A stretch of DNA of 64,000 nt, from positions 45,421,581 to 45,485,580 of the forward strand of contig CM055107.1 of the NCBI GenBank assembly GCA_029204225.1, read 5' to 3'. Each line of letters opens with the position of its first letter. The first letter of the stretch is position 1. The DNA is from Diphasiastrum complanatum (taxonomy: Eukaryota > Streptophyta > Lycopodiopsida > Lycopodiales > Lycopodiaceae). This document shows, one piece after another, positions 34,472 through 45,480 of this stretch. Position numbers and translations under genes: made by a program. The notes under the pieces are model-generated. The model saw nothing but the letters and a program-made list of their open reading frames with translations, was not told where the DNA came from and did not search any database.

Positions 34472-35114
34472 TAAATTCTCTTTTGTTTCAAAAAACAATT
34501 GCATTTATATTTTTTAAAATATTGTGTATTGAAATCTTTTTGATTAATTTAATGTTTCTAAATTTGGTTGTATTAAAAAGATAGATTTAGCATTTTTTTA
34601 GTTATTTGAATATTAGCAAAACTAAAATTACAACGAGCTGTCAAGTTTTAAATATTTTAATTTTTCATTGTATTTCTATATACGTTTTTGGAAATAATTT
34701 CATTTGCAATCATTTAATGTTTAAATATAAGAAAAGTTTTAATTACTGATTTAAATTTTGGTCATAATTTAAAAAATATTTTTCTTGATACAAGAATTAT
34801 TATTTTTAAAATTTACAAAAAAAAATTAAAAGCTTTTGTTTTAAATAAGCAAAAAATTTTATTTTAGTTATTCTAGTGGTTGTGTCTAATGATTTTATTT
34901 TGAATAGTATTATTATTTCATATAAGCTAATTTGCAGTTATTAATAAAAATCTATTAACAAATTTTAGTAGCTTGATTAATTTTCTTGCAAAATATAATA
35001 TTTTTTTAATATTACAATATCTTTATGAGGTATTTTTGATATGGATAATTTTTTAAAAAAAAATTAAAAAAAAAGATCTCTATGTCATTTCTTTTTTTTT
35101 TTTATCATCGTGTT
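34472..35114. other. Extremely A+T-rich tail of the insertion
   Basis: Runs of A and T with no open frame of note. Ends in a T tract and TATCATCGTGTT. Confidence 0.7.
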
Positions 35115-35200
35115 ATTGGCAAGATTGGTGGAGTAACTTGTTTTATAACCAATGATCCTTTATGAATTTGGATTATCAATGATCTAAATTCTTTCACATG

Positions 35201-35990
35201 GTATCAGAGCTTGTGTTTCAGGTTATGAAGGAGAAAATTGTATCCATCAATGATTTGGTGAAGATATCAAGGCTAGAGCATGCTAGAGAGGAAATCGAGT
35301 TTCTTGAATTTGTAGATTGGATCTTTTGTAGATCAAAACCCTATATAGGTTTGTAACTTGATCAATTTCGATTTTTGGATTCACATGTTGGATTTGGCCA
35401 ATTTTTGGATCATTGGATTAGCCTAAGTGGTGGCTAATAGATTGCATATCAAATTTTTAGCATTTGAACGTAGACCTTGAAATATTCATTTTTTTTGTGA
35501 TTTTGTCAATTTTTGAATTTCAATTGGATCTCTAGATAGTGAGATTATTGGACTTCATTTGAGTGTGTTTCAATCTAGGAAGTGGCAAAAGTCATTAGAT
35601 TGAGGGTAGATCATAGGTTGATCAAGATTTTATGATTCTATATGTTGAATTGCTTGGTAGAAGTATTAGAAGTGAATTGAGTAGTTTCAAATCTTTGTGA
35701 TTTCTCTTTGAAATTTTTTTTTGTTTTTCAAAGAAGTGTCTTGTGCATTGAAACAGGTTGAAAGAGAAGATCAGGTCATTGTTATATGGCAACATCAAGT
35801 GGAGTCATGTTGAAATCCAATGATAGGCTTACCTCAAGTAACTACTCATTGTGAAAAGAGAAGATGGAATCACTTCTTGAGATGAATGATGTTTTGGATA
35901 TTGTTGTAGGTCTGGAGGAGAGGACAACAACACAACAAGAATAATTGAGTTATGATAAGAGGGCCAGAAGGACTCTTGACATGTTCCAAT
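35201..35990 (+). pseudogene. A-family copia primer site, leader and Gag relic
   Basis: TGGTATCAGAGC at about 35200-35211 follows an LTR end (TTTCACA). After a leader, 35786 starts MATSSGVMLKSNDRLTSSNYS, then a stop replaces the conserved Trp (TTG TGA AAA), and the match goes on (MESLLEMNDVLDIVVGLEER, then a stop, then LSYDKRARRTLDM). It parallels Gag of element A. It breaks off near 35990, where rRNA-like sequence begins to be recognisable a little further on. Confidence 0.8.
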
Positions 35991-36099
35991 GTTGGAAAAC
36001 ACTTTTCTGAGGCTAGTAGTAGTATGTGAGGCACCTATAAGAGACTACAAGCGCATGCTATGGTAGGCCTTTGAGCACTTACATGCTCACAATATTGGT

Positions 36100-36990
36100 C
36101 ATTTCAACCTTGGCATCTGACCCGGCTTGAAACATAGACCAAGGAGTCTAGCATGTGTGCAAGATGGTGGGTGGCAAACCCATTGAGGTGTAAGGAAACT
36201 AACAGGCATGATTCTTCTTCATGGAAAATCTGAAGATGTCAACGAGAGTCCTAGGAAGTGTTGTCTTTGATTTTTAATTGTTTGCCCACTTTGAAATTGG
36301 ATTACCTGGAGAGAGCATCTAGTAGCTTTTAAATCACAACAAGTATTGTGGTGTTTAGTGCACTCTCAACGGCCCTTGAAAATTTGGAGGAGCAACTATT
36401 GAGCAGGCCCGTTCATATTCACAACTGCATCTGGTCTCCAAGCTGAACATGCATTAGTCGATAGAACAATGTAGGTAAGGGAAGTCATCAAAACTAATCC
36501 GTAACTTTGACAAAAGTGTTGGCTCTGAAGGTTGGGCCTAAGAATTTGCGGCTTGACTCTACATGCTATTGGTAGTTTGCCTAATAAGTTGCTTTCTTGT
36601 CAAGCGCAAACCGTCTTGTGTTAATTTGAAGCTAGAGGTGTCAAAGAAGTTGTCACATGGATAAATGGCTTGTGATAGCCAAGCATCCATAGCGACATTG
36701 CTTTATAATCTTTCGATGTTGGCTCTTTCTATCATTATAAGGCAGAATTCACCAAGTGTGGGATTGTTCACCCACAAATAGGGAACGTGGGCTAGCTTTA
36801 GACCATTGCGAGACAAGCTAATTTTACCCTACTATTGCTAGGTGCCACAATAGTAATTCAACTTAGTATTAGGAGAACCATTGATTTACATAATGGGTCA
36901 TTGTGCTTGGTTGAAAAGCTAGTGGCATCAAGCTACCATGTGTAGGATTATGACTGAACGTCTTTAAGTTAGAATCCATGCTAGACATGG
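36100..36990 (+). rRNA. Decayed fragment of cytoplasmic-type 25S rRNA (pseudogene)
   Basis: Several blocks follow the order of plant 25S rRNA: GACCCGGCTTGAAACATAGACC with CAAGGAGTCTAGCATGTGTG (36118-36160), GGTCTCCAAGCTGAACATGC with CGATAGAACAATGTAGGTAA (36435-36480), ATGGATAAATGGCTTGTGATAGC (36657-36679), GCAGAATTCACCAAGTGTGG and ATTGTTCACCCACAAATAGGG (36744-36783), GCAATAG-like CACAATAGTAATTCAACTTAG (36846-36867) and GGTTGAAAAGCTAGTGGCA (36909-36927). Segments between them are missing or scrambled, and many changes are C to T or G to A. It is a eukaryotic large-subunit type, not plastid or mitochondrial. A minus-strand frame at 36869-37093 is its antisense shadow. Confidence 0.88.
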
Positions 36991-38260
36991 CACTTTCTAC
37001 CTCCTTGCTTGTTACCCAACTAATATTAGGGATGCCTTGTGCATACCCAAGAGCATGTGTTGAGAGCTCATTCTCACCAGAGGAAGAAGCCATGCCCGAG
37101 CACTTTGGAGTTCAATTCCAAGCAATGAGAGAAATGAATCCTTTGCAAACAACTTAAATATGGGATGGGATAATGGAGTACAACAAAAAGATATATTGTG
37201 AGACTAAGCAATGCAAAGGATTTGAAGTTCGAACAAGATGAATAGTAGTACAAGTTTTTGAAAGTCTGGAAAGCACCTTGAGGAACCTGACTTGGTTTTG
37301 GAGGTATATTTATTTGCTTAGTACTGGTCCTTATCATACACAATTTTTTTTTAAAGGACTAATGCTTGTATACTTTTTCTCTCTTGTAGAATAATACATT
37401 GGTGTCAAACTCTTACACAATTGATAATATTATCAACCAGATAAGAAACATACATTTTGGATCATATTTGCCATTAGACAAAGATCTATTTGATGATCTT
37501 ATTGATGATGTCACTAGTCACTACACACCAAGTAATGTAGAGGTTATGCCTAGTTATATGCCTCATACAGATCCCACTCACTCCAATGCAACTCATGGAT
37601 TCTATTCATCCCACTATGTCACCACACATAGACTATATCCGTTTCACAACACCTCATGCAAATACTATTATAAATTATATCCATCCCATGACATCACCAC
37701 ATGTATATATATATATCGTGTATCCCATCACACTCAATGTACACATTCTTCTATCTTATCTACTCCATTAAAAAAAAACATGACTTGGACGCATTTTGAC
37801 AAAATTTGAAACTGAACAAATTTTTTTACATATTGTCAACTTGTCTAAAAATGGTTTAAACTTGTTGACCAAGTCTCCCATTCCACCTCATCTACATGCA
37901 CTAGTTAAGCCATTTGATAGAAAGAAATATTCATGTTTGTTTGATAGGGTACCACTACCATAATGTAGGACATCATTTTCATATTGAGATAATCAAGCCC
38001 AATGAGCATTTTCCTAATGTTGGATTAGGTTTATTTTCCTTGACTAGCATTGATGTCCCTTTGAATAATGTTTCACACCATATGCAAGAACTCAATATAA
38101 TTAGGGTGATTGACGTGCTCTATGTCGCCACAATGGAGAACACAAATATATGTTTTAAATTCCAATGCTTGCTCTTTGAAAGAGAGGTGCATGCAAGGAA
38201 AAAACAAATTCAAAAGCACATCGTATGTTTGAAAAAACCAGATCCAATGATGACATAAAT
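36991..38260. other. A+T-rich DNA with unrecognised open frames
   Basis: Plus-strand frames 37399-37809 (136 codons, His/Tyr/Thr-rich and low complexity after residue 60) and 37914-38258 (114 codons) show no motif I recognise and no clear start context. They are likely chance frames or decayed repeats. Confidence 0.4.
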
Positions 38261-38264
38261 GGAT

Positions 38265-38690
38265 CCATGTCACACAAAATCAACAATGTAGAAAATCTCC
38301 ATTCTAGCATGCTAGTTTAGGTAAAATCATGAAAAATACACATTGAATGATAAAATCCAATTGCCTATTGTCCATGTCTATACTATAGTGATTGTACAAC
38401 AGTCCTCACACGTGTGAAACAATTCCGTAGGTCCAAATATGTCCTTGTCAATCACCTACTTGTTATAAATAGTAAGGGCACTATTTGTAGTCCTTATTGA
38501 TGTGAAGAAATAAACCTCTAAGTTGAAATCTAAGTTTGGCCTCCAAATTGCCAAATAGAACCAACGAAACTAGTTGACAATTTTCACACTCCCTCTTCAA
38601 CTAGCTTTAGCATAGTTTTGGCCACACTACTTTGATCTATCTTAAGAATGATCTCCATCCTAAGAATAGATCTTTTGTTGAGAATCTCCT
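38265..38690 (-). repeat. A-family LTR end, polypurine tract and adjoining internal fragment
   Basis: Contains TCACACGTGTGA at 38406-38417 and ends TTTTCACA at about 38597, followed by CTCCCTCTTCAACTAG (polypurine tract on the minus strand). 38598-38680 resembles the element A internal end at 19722-19820. The internal region then stops abruptly at another primer site (38691), so it is a recombined scrap. Confidence 0.6.
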
Positions 38691-39967
38691 TGCTCTAATA
38701 CCACTGATGAGCATAACAGATTAAGCACAACTGATATCCAGACACGACTTATTTCGCTCTGCTACCACTATTGGAATTTCCACAAAAACAAAACCAAATG
38801 GAATTCAATTATGTCCTTGGGTCTACTGCCCTCTGTGATAGGATCTACAATCCTCCAAGGTGAGGACAAACACTACTGATCTACGTATAATTTACTTATG
38901 CATTCAACAAGGTAAAACCAGTGTGCGAAATAAGATTGTTCCAGTTGACTACAAACATACAACTATCAGGCAATTAAACATTCAATCATGTTCAAGACAA
39001 GAAAGTCATCTGCATGAACATCTACTACATTATTAGAGAATTTCTTAAGCATTTTTGTGACAGACCACACAATGTGTCAACACGAAAGAAACTCTGTCTT
39101 TCGCGAATCAAAACTTGTTGCGCTTACTAGCGGACTTCTTGAACGTTAGCTAACTACACAGTGGACTTCTTGCTTACATTGGTATATTAGCAATCTATTG
39201 CTTGCTTCTGCATAATCAATAATTACAATCTACATGTATGTAGAGAGGAGGACATGATTAGCAGATCATAAGATTACAAGAATGGCTGAGTAGGCACGTT
39301 CCAACGGTATCTTGTCAATCTCTAGAGGATGATGCCCTCTTGGTACTTCTGCGATCTCATCTGTCCTTTCACGTGTGGAGATCCATCGGAGATCAAGCCA
39401 AGCACCAAGAGGACTACCATCTCCACAGGCGATGGCGCGGCAAACTGAGCACTGTTAGAACATGCCTAGCCAACCATTCTTGTAATCATAGATCAGATTA
39501 AATCCTTTTTCTTTCCATCCATATAAGCAGTCTAAAGATGAGAGAATTGGTTGAGCATTAGATTGGTTGAATACCAATGTGAGCTAGGCACATAACTATC
39601 AGCCGATGTCCAAGAAGTCCGCTAGTAAGCGAGACGACCTCATATTATCCTTGAGAGACATAGCTTCTCTTACGACGACATGTTGGGTGGTTTTGTCATA
39701 CAACACTCAAGAAAAGAATTCACTGATAATATAGTAGATATTATGTAGATGGCTTTCTTATCTTGAATGATATCGAATGTTTTGATGTCTAATTGTTGTC
39801 TATACATGTTTAGCTATTTATTCTTTATTTTGCACACTGGTTCATCCTCGTTGAATGTTTAAGAGAATTATAATGTAGGTCAACAGTGTTTGTCTACACT
39901 TTGGAGGATTGTAGATCTGATCCAGCAAGCAGTAGCCGGCAGATAGAATCGACAGTGGTATCAAAGC
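38691..39967. repeat. Two LTRs of one copia family, head to head, each with its primer site
   Basis: Left LTR (minus orientation) begins TG at 38705 beside a primer site (minus TGGTATTAGAGC, 38692-38703). Right LTR (plus orientation) ends CA at 39954 beside TGGTATCAAAGC (39956-39967). The two are diverged inverted copies, for instance GATCTACAATCCTCCAA (38868) with TTGGAGGATTGTAGATC (39901), and CGCTTACTAGCGGACTTCTTG (about 39120) with its complement at about 39610. The symmetry centre is near 39330-39380. No gene inside. Confidence 0.8.
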
Positions 39968-40815
39968 TGCAGAGGTTCGTTGAAGAAAACAAACATGAAC
40001 TATTTTCTGTTTCTCTGCTTAAACCCTGCAAGCATTCTGCCCTTCTGTTTCATTCAGAACACCTTGTAGTTGTCCTTTAAAATGAACAGTTTAAATGTCT
40101 TATCTCACTTTTACTTTCCTTGATAGAGTGAGATAAGAGATTAAAATTATTTATTTTTATAAATCAACTCTATGTGTATGCACATTCGTCATAAATGTCA
40201 ATCATTTAGAAGACTAGGTTGGGCTTCCAAAAAAGATTGGGCAAAGGTGATACATGAGGCCAAGCATTCGAATCCCGATTGATTTAAACAACAATGGGAA
40301 GCAACCAAATCCCGGATTAATATCTTTTACAAGCCCATTTTGTAAGTTTTGATTTTTAGGATAATTTTATTAGTTAGATAGTTTTTCTTTGATTACTAAT
40401 AATTTTTTAGATCTAAGTCATTGGATTCATGTTTATGTAGGAAGAAGATTATGGGAGAAAATATTTGAATATTGAGTACAAGATTGGGTACCAACAAGGT
40501 TATAATGCTTTGGTTAACCATCTTGCTCACAACAAAGCATTTATCCTATGGTAAATTGTTGTTACATTTCATTTGCTTATAATATTTAGTAATGAATTTC
40601 ATTTTCTTTTCTTGTTTGATAATAAGTTTCTTTTACTTTGCTTATTTGCTAATGAATTTTATTGTGTTTTGTGATGTGTAGAAAACTTTGGCTTCTTATG
40701 TAGAGGAGGAGTTGGCGGAAGAAGAGGAAGGAGAAGCAGAAGGGGAGATGTTTGACAATGAGAGTGAAGGGCAAGCTTCCAAACAAGACTCAGATTCAGA
40801 TGATGACAACTAGGG
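39968..40815 (+). pseudogene. Unrecognised gene-like remnant with acidic C-terminus
   Basis: Three pieces look exonic: about 40209-40345 (GWASKKDWAKVIHEAKHSNP, one stop), 40441-40553 (EEDYGRKYLNIEYKIGYQQG, then YNALVNHLAHNKAF) and 40681-40813 (TLASYVEEELAEEEEGEAEG, acidic to a TAG stop). Introns would be A+T-rich with GTAAGTTT-like donor and TATGTAG/GATGTGTAG acceptors. I do not recognise the family. The segment just after the primer site (39968-40090) would be leader of the right-hand LTR element. Confidence 0.35.
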
Positions 40816-41640
40816 AGTTTTTAATAAGTTCCTTTATGATTTTGCTTTTACTTGGTTGATGTTTAACTTTGATGTAGCAAGTAGAAAGGAAGAGAATTTT
40901 GCTCCAAACCCTTTCTTAAGAAACAAAACAAAATGTAATTTTTTATTGGATCGGATTATATATTTATATATGATCTGGTTTCACCATCTATGTCTATTAA
41001 TGGCTAAAAGCATGTTTTGGTGGTTCTAAAAAAGAACCCATTTTCCATAGTACCTTTTGGTAGTATATGTCAATCTTTGTGGATTTTATTACTCACAATT
41101 TATATTTCCAATACAATACTTATGGTTATACATTTCTCACTTTTTGGAGGAAGTGATAGGTCTCACGAGTTAATGCAATGAAGGCGTCCTTGACAATCAT
41201 CAGCATACTCATCACATGGGCCTACTTTATCTAATTTGAATTTGGATAATAAATGCTTTGCCCTCCAAATAATCAATTTAGTGCTATCCTTGCTTTCTGC
41301 TATCAGTGAACATATCGTTGCTATCTGCTATGCTCAGTTCACATTGCTATCTTGCTTTTTGCTACCAGTTCTTCTACTATCTTGCTTTCTGCTATCAGTG
41401 AACATATCATTTGCTATGATCAGTTCACATTGCTATCAGTTCATCTACTATCTTGTTTTCTGATATCTTGCTTTCCACTATGATTGCTTTCTGCTATCAA
41501 TTCATTCCAATTTGCTTTCTTGCTTTCTTGCTTTTTTCTCGGTTCATTGCTATCGTTCATTTATGCTCTCAAAACATTTCTATTGTTGCATTCTACTATC
41601 CTTTCTTTCTATTGTCGTGGCTTTCTCGACCATCTTTCGT
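40816..41640. repeat. A+T-rich DNA with a CTATCTTGCTTTCTGCTATCAG minisatellite-like patch
   Basis: 41275-41610 repeats CTATC, TTGCTTTCTGCTATCAG and TTCACATTGCTATC in irregular order, possibly the promoter side of the gene starting at 41646. The open frames across it are repeat-encoded. Confidence 0.6.
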
Positions 41641-41929
41641 AAAAGATGAAGACACCTACAGGGAGGAAGTGCAAAGTTGCCTCTAAGGCCAGCCTCTAAG
41701 GCCAATGATGAAAATTCTGAGACATCAAGCACACCTCTCAGCATGCATAAACGACCACGGACCAACTACCATGATGGATCACCAGCTAGGACGGGTGTCA
41801 TGGATCAATCCGAGACCACACATTCACAGCTCGACGAATCGTTTGAGAGGATGGATGCTGCAGTCGGCGATCGTTCAAGCCACAAGAGAAAGAGTAAATT
41901 ACATTATAGGATTCTGTCTATAATGAATT

Positions 41930-42905
41930 TCGTTACTTTTAGCACTTTTAGTATTATGGTAGTAATTAGCTGCTTTTGGTCCTTAATTTACAACTATAGC
42001 TAGTTTTAGGTCTTAATCGACTATTTTAGTTGATTTTGGTACTTAATTTCGTACTTTAGCTGTTGTTGATACTTAACTTGGTACTTTAGCTACCTAAAGT
42101 ACTTAATTTGGTAATTTAGATATTGTGGTAGAAATTTGCTGCTTTTAGTACTTTAGCTGGATTTGGTACTAAACTGGTACTTTGTTACTTTCGGTACTTA
42201 ATTTAGTACTTTAGCTAATTTTGGTACTTAAGTAGTACTTTAGTTACTTTGGTACTTAATTTGGTAGTTCTGGTAGTAATTAGCTGCTTTTGGTATAAAT
42301 TTTGTACTTTGGTACTTTATCTAATTTTGGTACTTACTTACCTTGGTGCTTTCTTTGCTTTTAGGGTCTAGGGTGGTACTTTAGCTGCTTTTGGTACATT
42401 TGGTACTTGGTACCAAGTTGCTTTTGGTACTTGGTCTAGTACTTAATTTTGTATTTTGGTACTTTATCTGGTACTTACTTAACTTGATACTTTATTTGCT
42501 TTTGGTACTTAATTTAGTACTTTAGCTACCTTTGGTACTTAAGTAGTACTTAACTTGGTACTTTTTCTGATTTTGGTAGTTTTAGTAGTTTGGTATTATG
42601 GTACTAATTGGCTGCTTTTAGTTTTTAATTTAGTATTTTTGGTACTTTTTGGTGCTGTTGGTACTTTTGGTACTTTGGCTACTTTTGGTACTTTTGGTAC
42701 TTTTGATATTATGGTAGTAATCAGCTGCTTTTGGTTCTTAATTCAGTACTTATGGTACTTTAGTAATTTTGGTACTTAATTTATTACTTTAGCAGGTTTT
42801 TGTACATAACTTGGAATTTTAAAAAATTGCTTATGGTACTTAATTTGGAAGTATAGCTTCTTTTGGTACTTTATTTGGTTATTTGGTACTTTCTATGTGA
42901 GGATT
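41930..42905. repeat. GGTACTT repeat array filling intron 1
   Basis: About 1 kb of irregular repeats of TTTTGGTACTTAATTTGGTACTTTAGCT-type units (core GGTACTT, with ATTATGGTAGTAATTAGCTGC interludes). Open frames here are repeat-encoded. Confidence 0.92.
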
Positions 42906-43812
42906 TACAGTGAATAGTGTGTGTTATAATTAACACTCTGTTTCGTAGGAAAAAACAAAATGGCTGAGTACCCAATCTTGTGGAAGTTCTGCTACTCAGC
43001 CAAGGAACTTCATGAAGAATATGGCTTGATCCTAGAGGGCAAACTGGCAGAAGACCTACTAGACACTGATCTGCCAGACAGTCAGTGGGTTACGGTCTTC
43101 ATGCTGGGATACAAAAAAATGCTAAGATATATCTTAACCAACTGCATCCACAATTTGTGGATGAGTGTCATCTGCTCTTCCACAAGGTGCAGGCTTCTCC
43201 ATCCTACAACAAAATCACAACCAGATTCGCCAAATGCTATGCCTTTGAGCGCTACAAGGCTGCCAAATTGGACCCTGCCTATCACAAGATAGCATGGGCG
43301 AGATTTGACGAGAATGTAATTGCAATGTGCAGCAGCAAGAAGGACTGCCTACAGAAAAAGTTGTACTTGGAACAGGGCTAACAGGCCCTCTCAGAGTGGG
43401 CAACCAGGATTTGGAGACAAGAGAGAGTACTCCAGCAAGTTCGGAGGTGAGGACAGTATGTCCCATGTTGCTCTGTCCTCTCCAGGATATATGCCTGAGG
43501 TGGAGGCGATGAATCAGATAGTTGCAGAAAGATCAGGGTGGATGCTTGCAAGGCTGTCAGAATTGAAGGACAACATTCGAAAGAAAAAGGAAAAACTACT
43601 GGTCAAGCAAGGTGAAACACGGTCGTTTAAGTAATCAAGGACGAGATTCATGAGCTGGAAAAATGAGTGGTTGAGTTGCAGACACAGACTCCTCCCAATG
43701 AAGAGGAGATAAAAGAAGTGGATGATGAGCTCATTTTGACAAGACGGATGCTAAAAAAAGTTGAAGTGCAAACGGATGCCCAGTCCCTAAGAAGGGAGGC
43801 TGTAGAGGAGGA

Positions 43813-44326
43813 GGTAAATTTTTTGGTAGTCTTCCATTTTCTGTTTGGTACTTTTCATTCTTTTGAAGTTTATGAACACGTTGTGGTCGTTATAATTAAA
43901 CCTTTGGAGCTTTTAATAATTTTCATCTATTTTTTTGGTACTTTTATGGTGTTTTTGGTACTTTTTGTACTTTTGGATTATACTTTTATGATGTTTTTGG
44001 AACTTTTATGGTGTGTTGTTTTTTATACCCTAGATTTATACTTTTATGGTGTTTTTGGTACTTTTGGTACTCTGGATTCGTTTTTTTATATTGTTCGACA
44101 TTTTCTATACAATTTTTGGTGCTTTTAAGATTCTGTTTGGTACTTTTGGTACTTCTGGGTTCGTTTATTAGTATTGTTTGGCACTTTTATGCTTTGCTTG
44201 GTAGTTTTTTTTAAAATGCTTGATAGTTTTGAAGCTATTGTATAGCATATACAATGTTGGCTATTGTTTGGTACTGTTGTTTATTGTTTCGCTGCTATTT
44301 TGTAATAATTCGGATTTTCATTGTAG
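43813..44326. repeat. GGTACTT repeat array filling intron 2
   Basis: About 0.5 kb with the same GGTACTTTT core in the next intron of the same gene, plus a short echo after exon 3 (44690-44710). The 153-codon frame 43667-44128 reads through exon into this array and is not a separate gene. Confidence 0.9.
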
Positions 44327-44785
44327 AGGGAATACAAAAACCTGGAGTCAGATTGGAAGGATGCTCAAGGGCACACTGATTTTGTGAATCTCATGCAAGA
44401 GAGGATTAGCCGGGAGCACAGATTCACTTTGTTCCCGAGACCCCACGTGGTGGGTGGGGTAGACTATATCCACACCCTTGGGTTTTGCATTGCATGCGGC
44501 AAGTCATTGGACTCCACCTTTCTTTTCAGATCATTCAGTTTTGCTTGCGGACATTCTTGCCATCCATTATGTCTTGTTGTGACCATAACCACCAAAGACT
44601 TTTATGTGAACCCAGGGTGCAACAAGAAGATCCCCAAGGAGGCCAGGGCTTGGGCTCACAAGGGGCTTGAAAAGAGTAAGTTTTTTTTGGTGCTTATTGC
44701 TTTGGTACTCTTAAAGTATCCCAACAACGGTATTTGTTACTCTGGAGAACCCTACATTTAGACTTATAACACGTTTCAAAGTACC

Positions 44786-44987
44786 AGCTTTGGTTCTCTA
44801 TTCTTACATCGAAATCGGATATCACTATACCAGAAGCATGATACTCAACAAGGAGGTGAGTCTAAAATTTTGCAGAACCCAGTACATGGCAGTTGACATA
44901 TTTAAAAAGGAATTGAATCAAGAAGCACACAAGAATTTTTGTGCTATCTTGAATTTACAAATCAAGACATTCAAAGATCCAGATTAA
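44786..44987 (+). pseudogene. Copia RNase H C-terminal fragment
   Basis: Reads YIEIGYHYTRSMI, then FCRTQYMAVDIFKKELNQEA and HKNFCAILNLQIKTFKDPD before a TAA. This is the usual last segment of copia pol ('H I . . R Y H . . R . . . . . . . . A D I F T K . L'). It is followed at once by a G-rich polypurine tract and an LTR start. Everything upstream of it in the element is missing. Confidence 0.8.
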
Positions 44988-45480
44988 GGGGGGGGGTGTT
45001 GGATTTCTATTTTCTCCATCCCTATCTCTCTCTACTAATCTAGATCCATTCATTTTGCTATTGTAAATATTCTTACAATCTGTAGAAATGCAAGGAAAGA
45101 CGTGATAGTCTACATCGACATAACCGACATTGACTTTTCTTGACAAATTGTTTTGAGCCCGACTTCGACGTCCACATCATCGACTTCCTCGACATCGAAG
45201 TCTCCGATGTTTAATCAAAGACAAACTACGTCTTCGACTTTCACGTCATGTTGAAGTAGTTTTGATCTTCCTCTCTGTTATTACAGAGTTTTATTTCAGA
45301 AAGATCGCGACTCTATTCAGCATTCAAACTGTATTCTCTTCACGATTGCATGATTCCTATTCCAATAATTTGAGTTGTCGATGTCGTCTTGAATGCTCAT
45401 TTTCATTCATGTTCAGGGTGCTTCGTACTAGCGGATTAATCATTTATAGATTAAATCGTTTTATATGACTGGTAACACTG
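44988..45480 (+). repeat. Polypurine tract and LTR of a TGTTGGA copia family
   Basis: AAGGGGGGGGG (about 44987-44997) directly precedes TGTTGGATTTC (44998). The LTR interior has many CGACNTCGAC units (45110-45250). The 3' end is uncertain, perhaps near 45472 (GGTAACA). Its start resembles that of the sequence at 55861. Confidence 0.65.

Larger units (their letters stand above)
33095..35114 (+). mobile_element. About 2-kb insertion with short inverted ends, carrying a methyltransferase fragment
   Basis: Bounded by comparison with the intact LTR of element A. The left end reads AAACATGATGACA and the right end, on the other strand, AACACGATGATA; ten of twelve positions match when offset by one. 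ATT is present at both junctions and once in the intact LTR, consistent with a 3-bp target duplication. The interior is very A+T-rich. The only coding sequence is the methyltransferase remnant at 33808-34471. Class of element unknown. Confidence 0.5.
32930..35200 (+). mobile_element. A-family LTR (plus strand), split by a 2-kb insertion
   Basis: 32930-33094 aligns with the middle of the element A LTR in opposite orientation (GAATGGTCATATTTAT, TTCACACATGTGAAATACAG, then GATGCTGATTTTTCTACATT). The alignment resumes at 35115 (ATTGGCAAGATTGG..) and ends TTTCACA at about 35200, followed by a primer site. In element A these two blocks are contiguous, so 33095-35114 is an insertion. Confidence 0.75.
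41646..44675 (+). pseudogene. Broken three-exon gene of unknown family with a C-terminal RING-like Cys/His cluster
   Basis: Exon 1, 41646-41893: starts MKTPTGRKCKVASKA; a 13-bp tandem duplication (GCCTCTAAGGCCA twice, 41670-41695) shifts the frame, after which ANDENSETSSTPLSMHKRPR reads on. Donor AAAGA|GTAAAT. Exon 2, 42949-43812: acceptor TTTCGTAG, basic RKRKNK, then MAEYPILWKFCYSAKELHEE; it has a frameshift near 43090, then FAKCYAFERYKAAKLDPAYH, a stop, and later Lys/Glu-rich coiled-coil-like sequence up to GAG|GTAAAT. Exon 3, 44327-44675: REYKNLESDWKDAQ, then GFCIACGKSLDS..SFACGHSCHPLC..NPGCNKKIP, a C-x2-C, C-x-H-x2-H-x2-C, C spacing like a degenerate RING; donor GTAAGT. Function unknown. 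Confidence 0.55.

Noticed and set aside
36869-37093. 74-codon minus-strand frame starting MASSSGENE
   Set aside because: Most of it is antisense to the 25S rRNA-like sequence, so the frame is fortuitous.
37399-38258. Two plus-strand frames of 136 and 114 codons
   Set aside because: No motif, low-complexity His/Tyr/Thr content in one, no flanking splice or promoter evidence; kept only as unannotated DNA.
42555-42779. Leu/Val/Phe-rich open frame resembling a membrane protein
   Set aside because: It is encoded by GGTACTT repeats within an intron.
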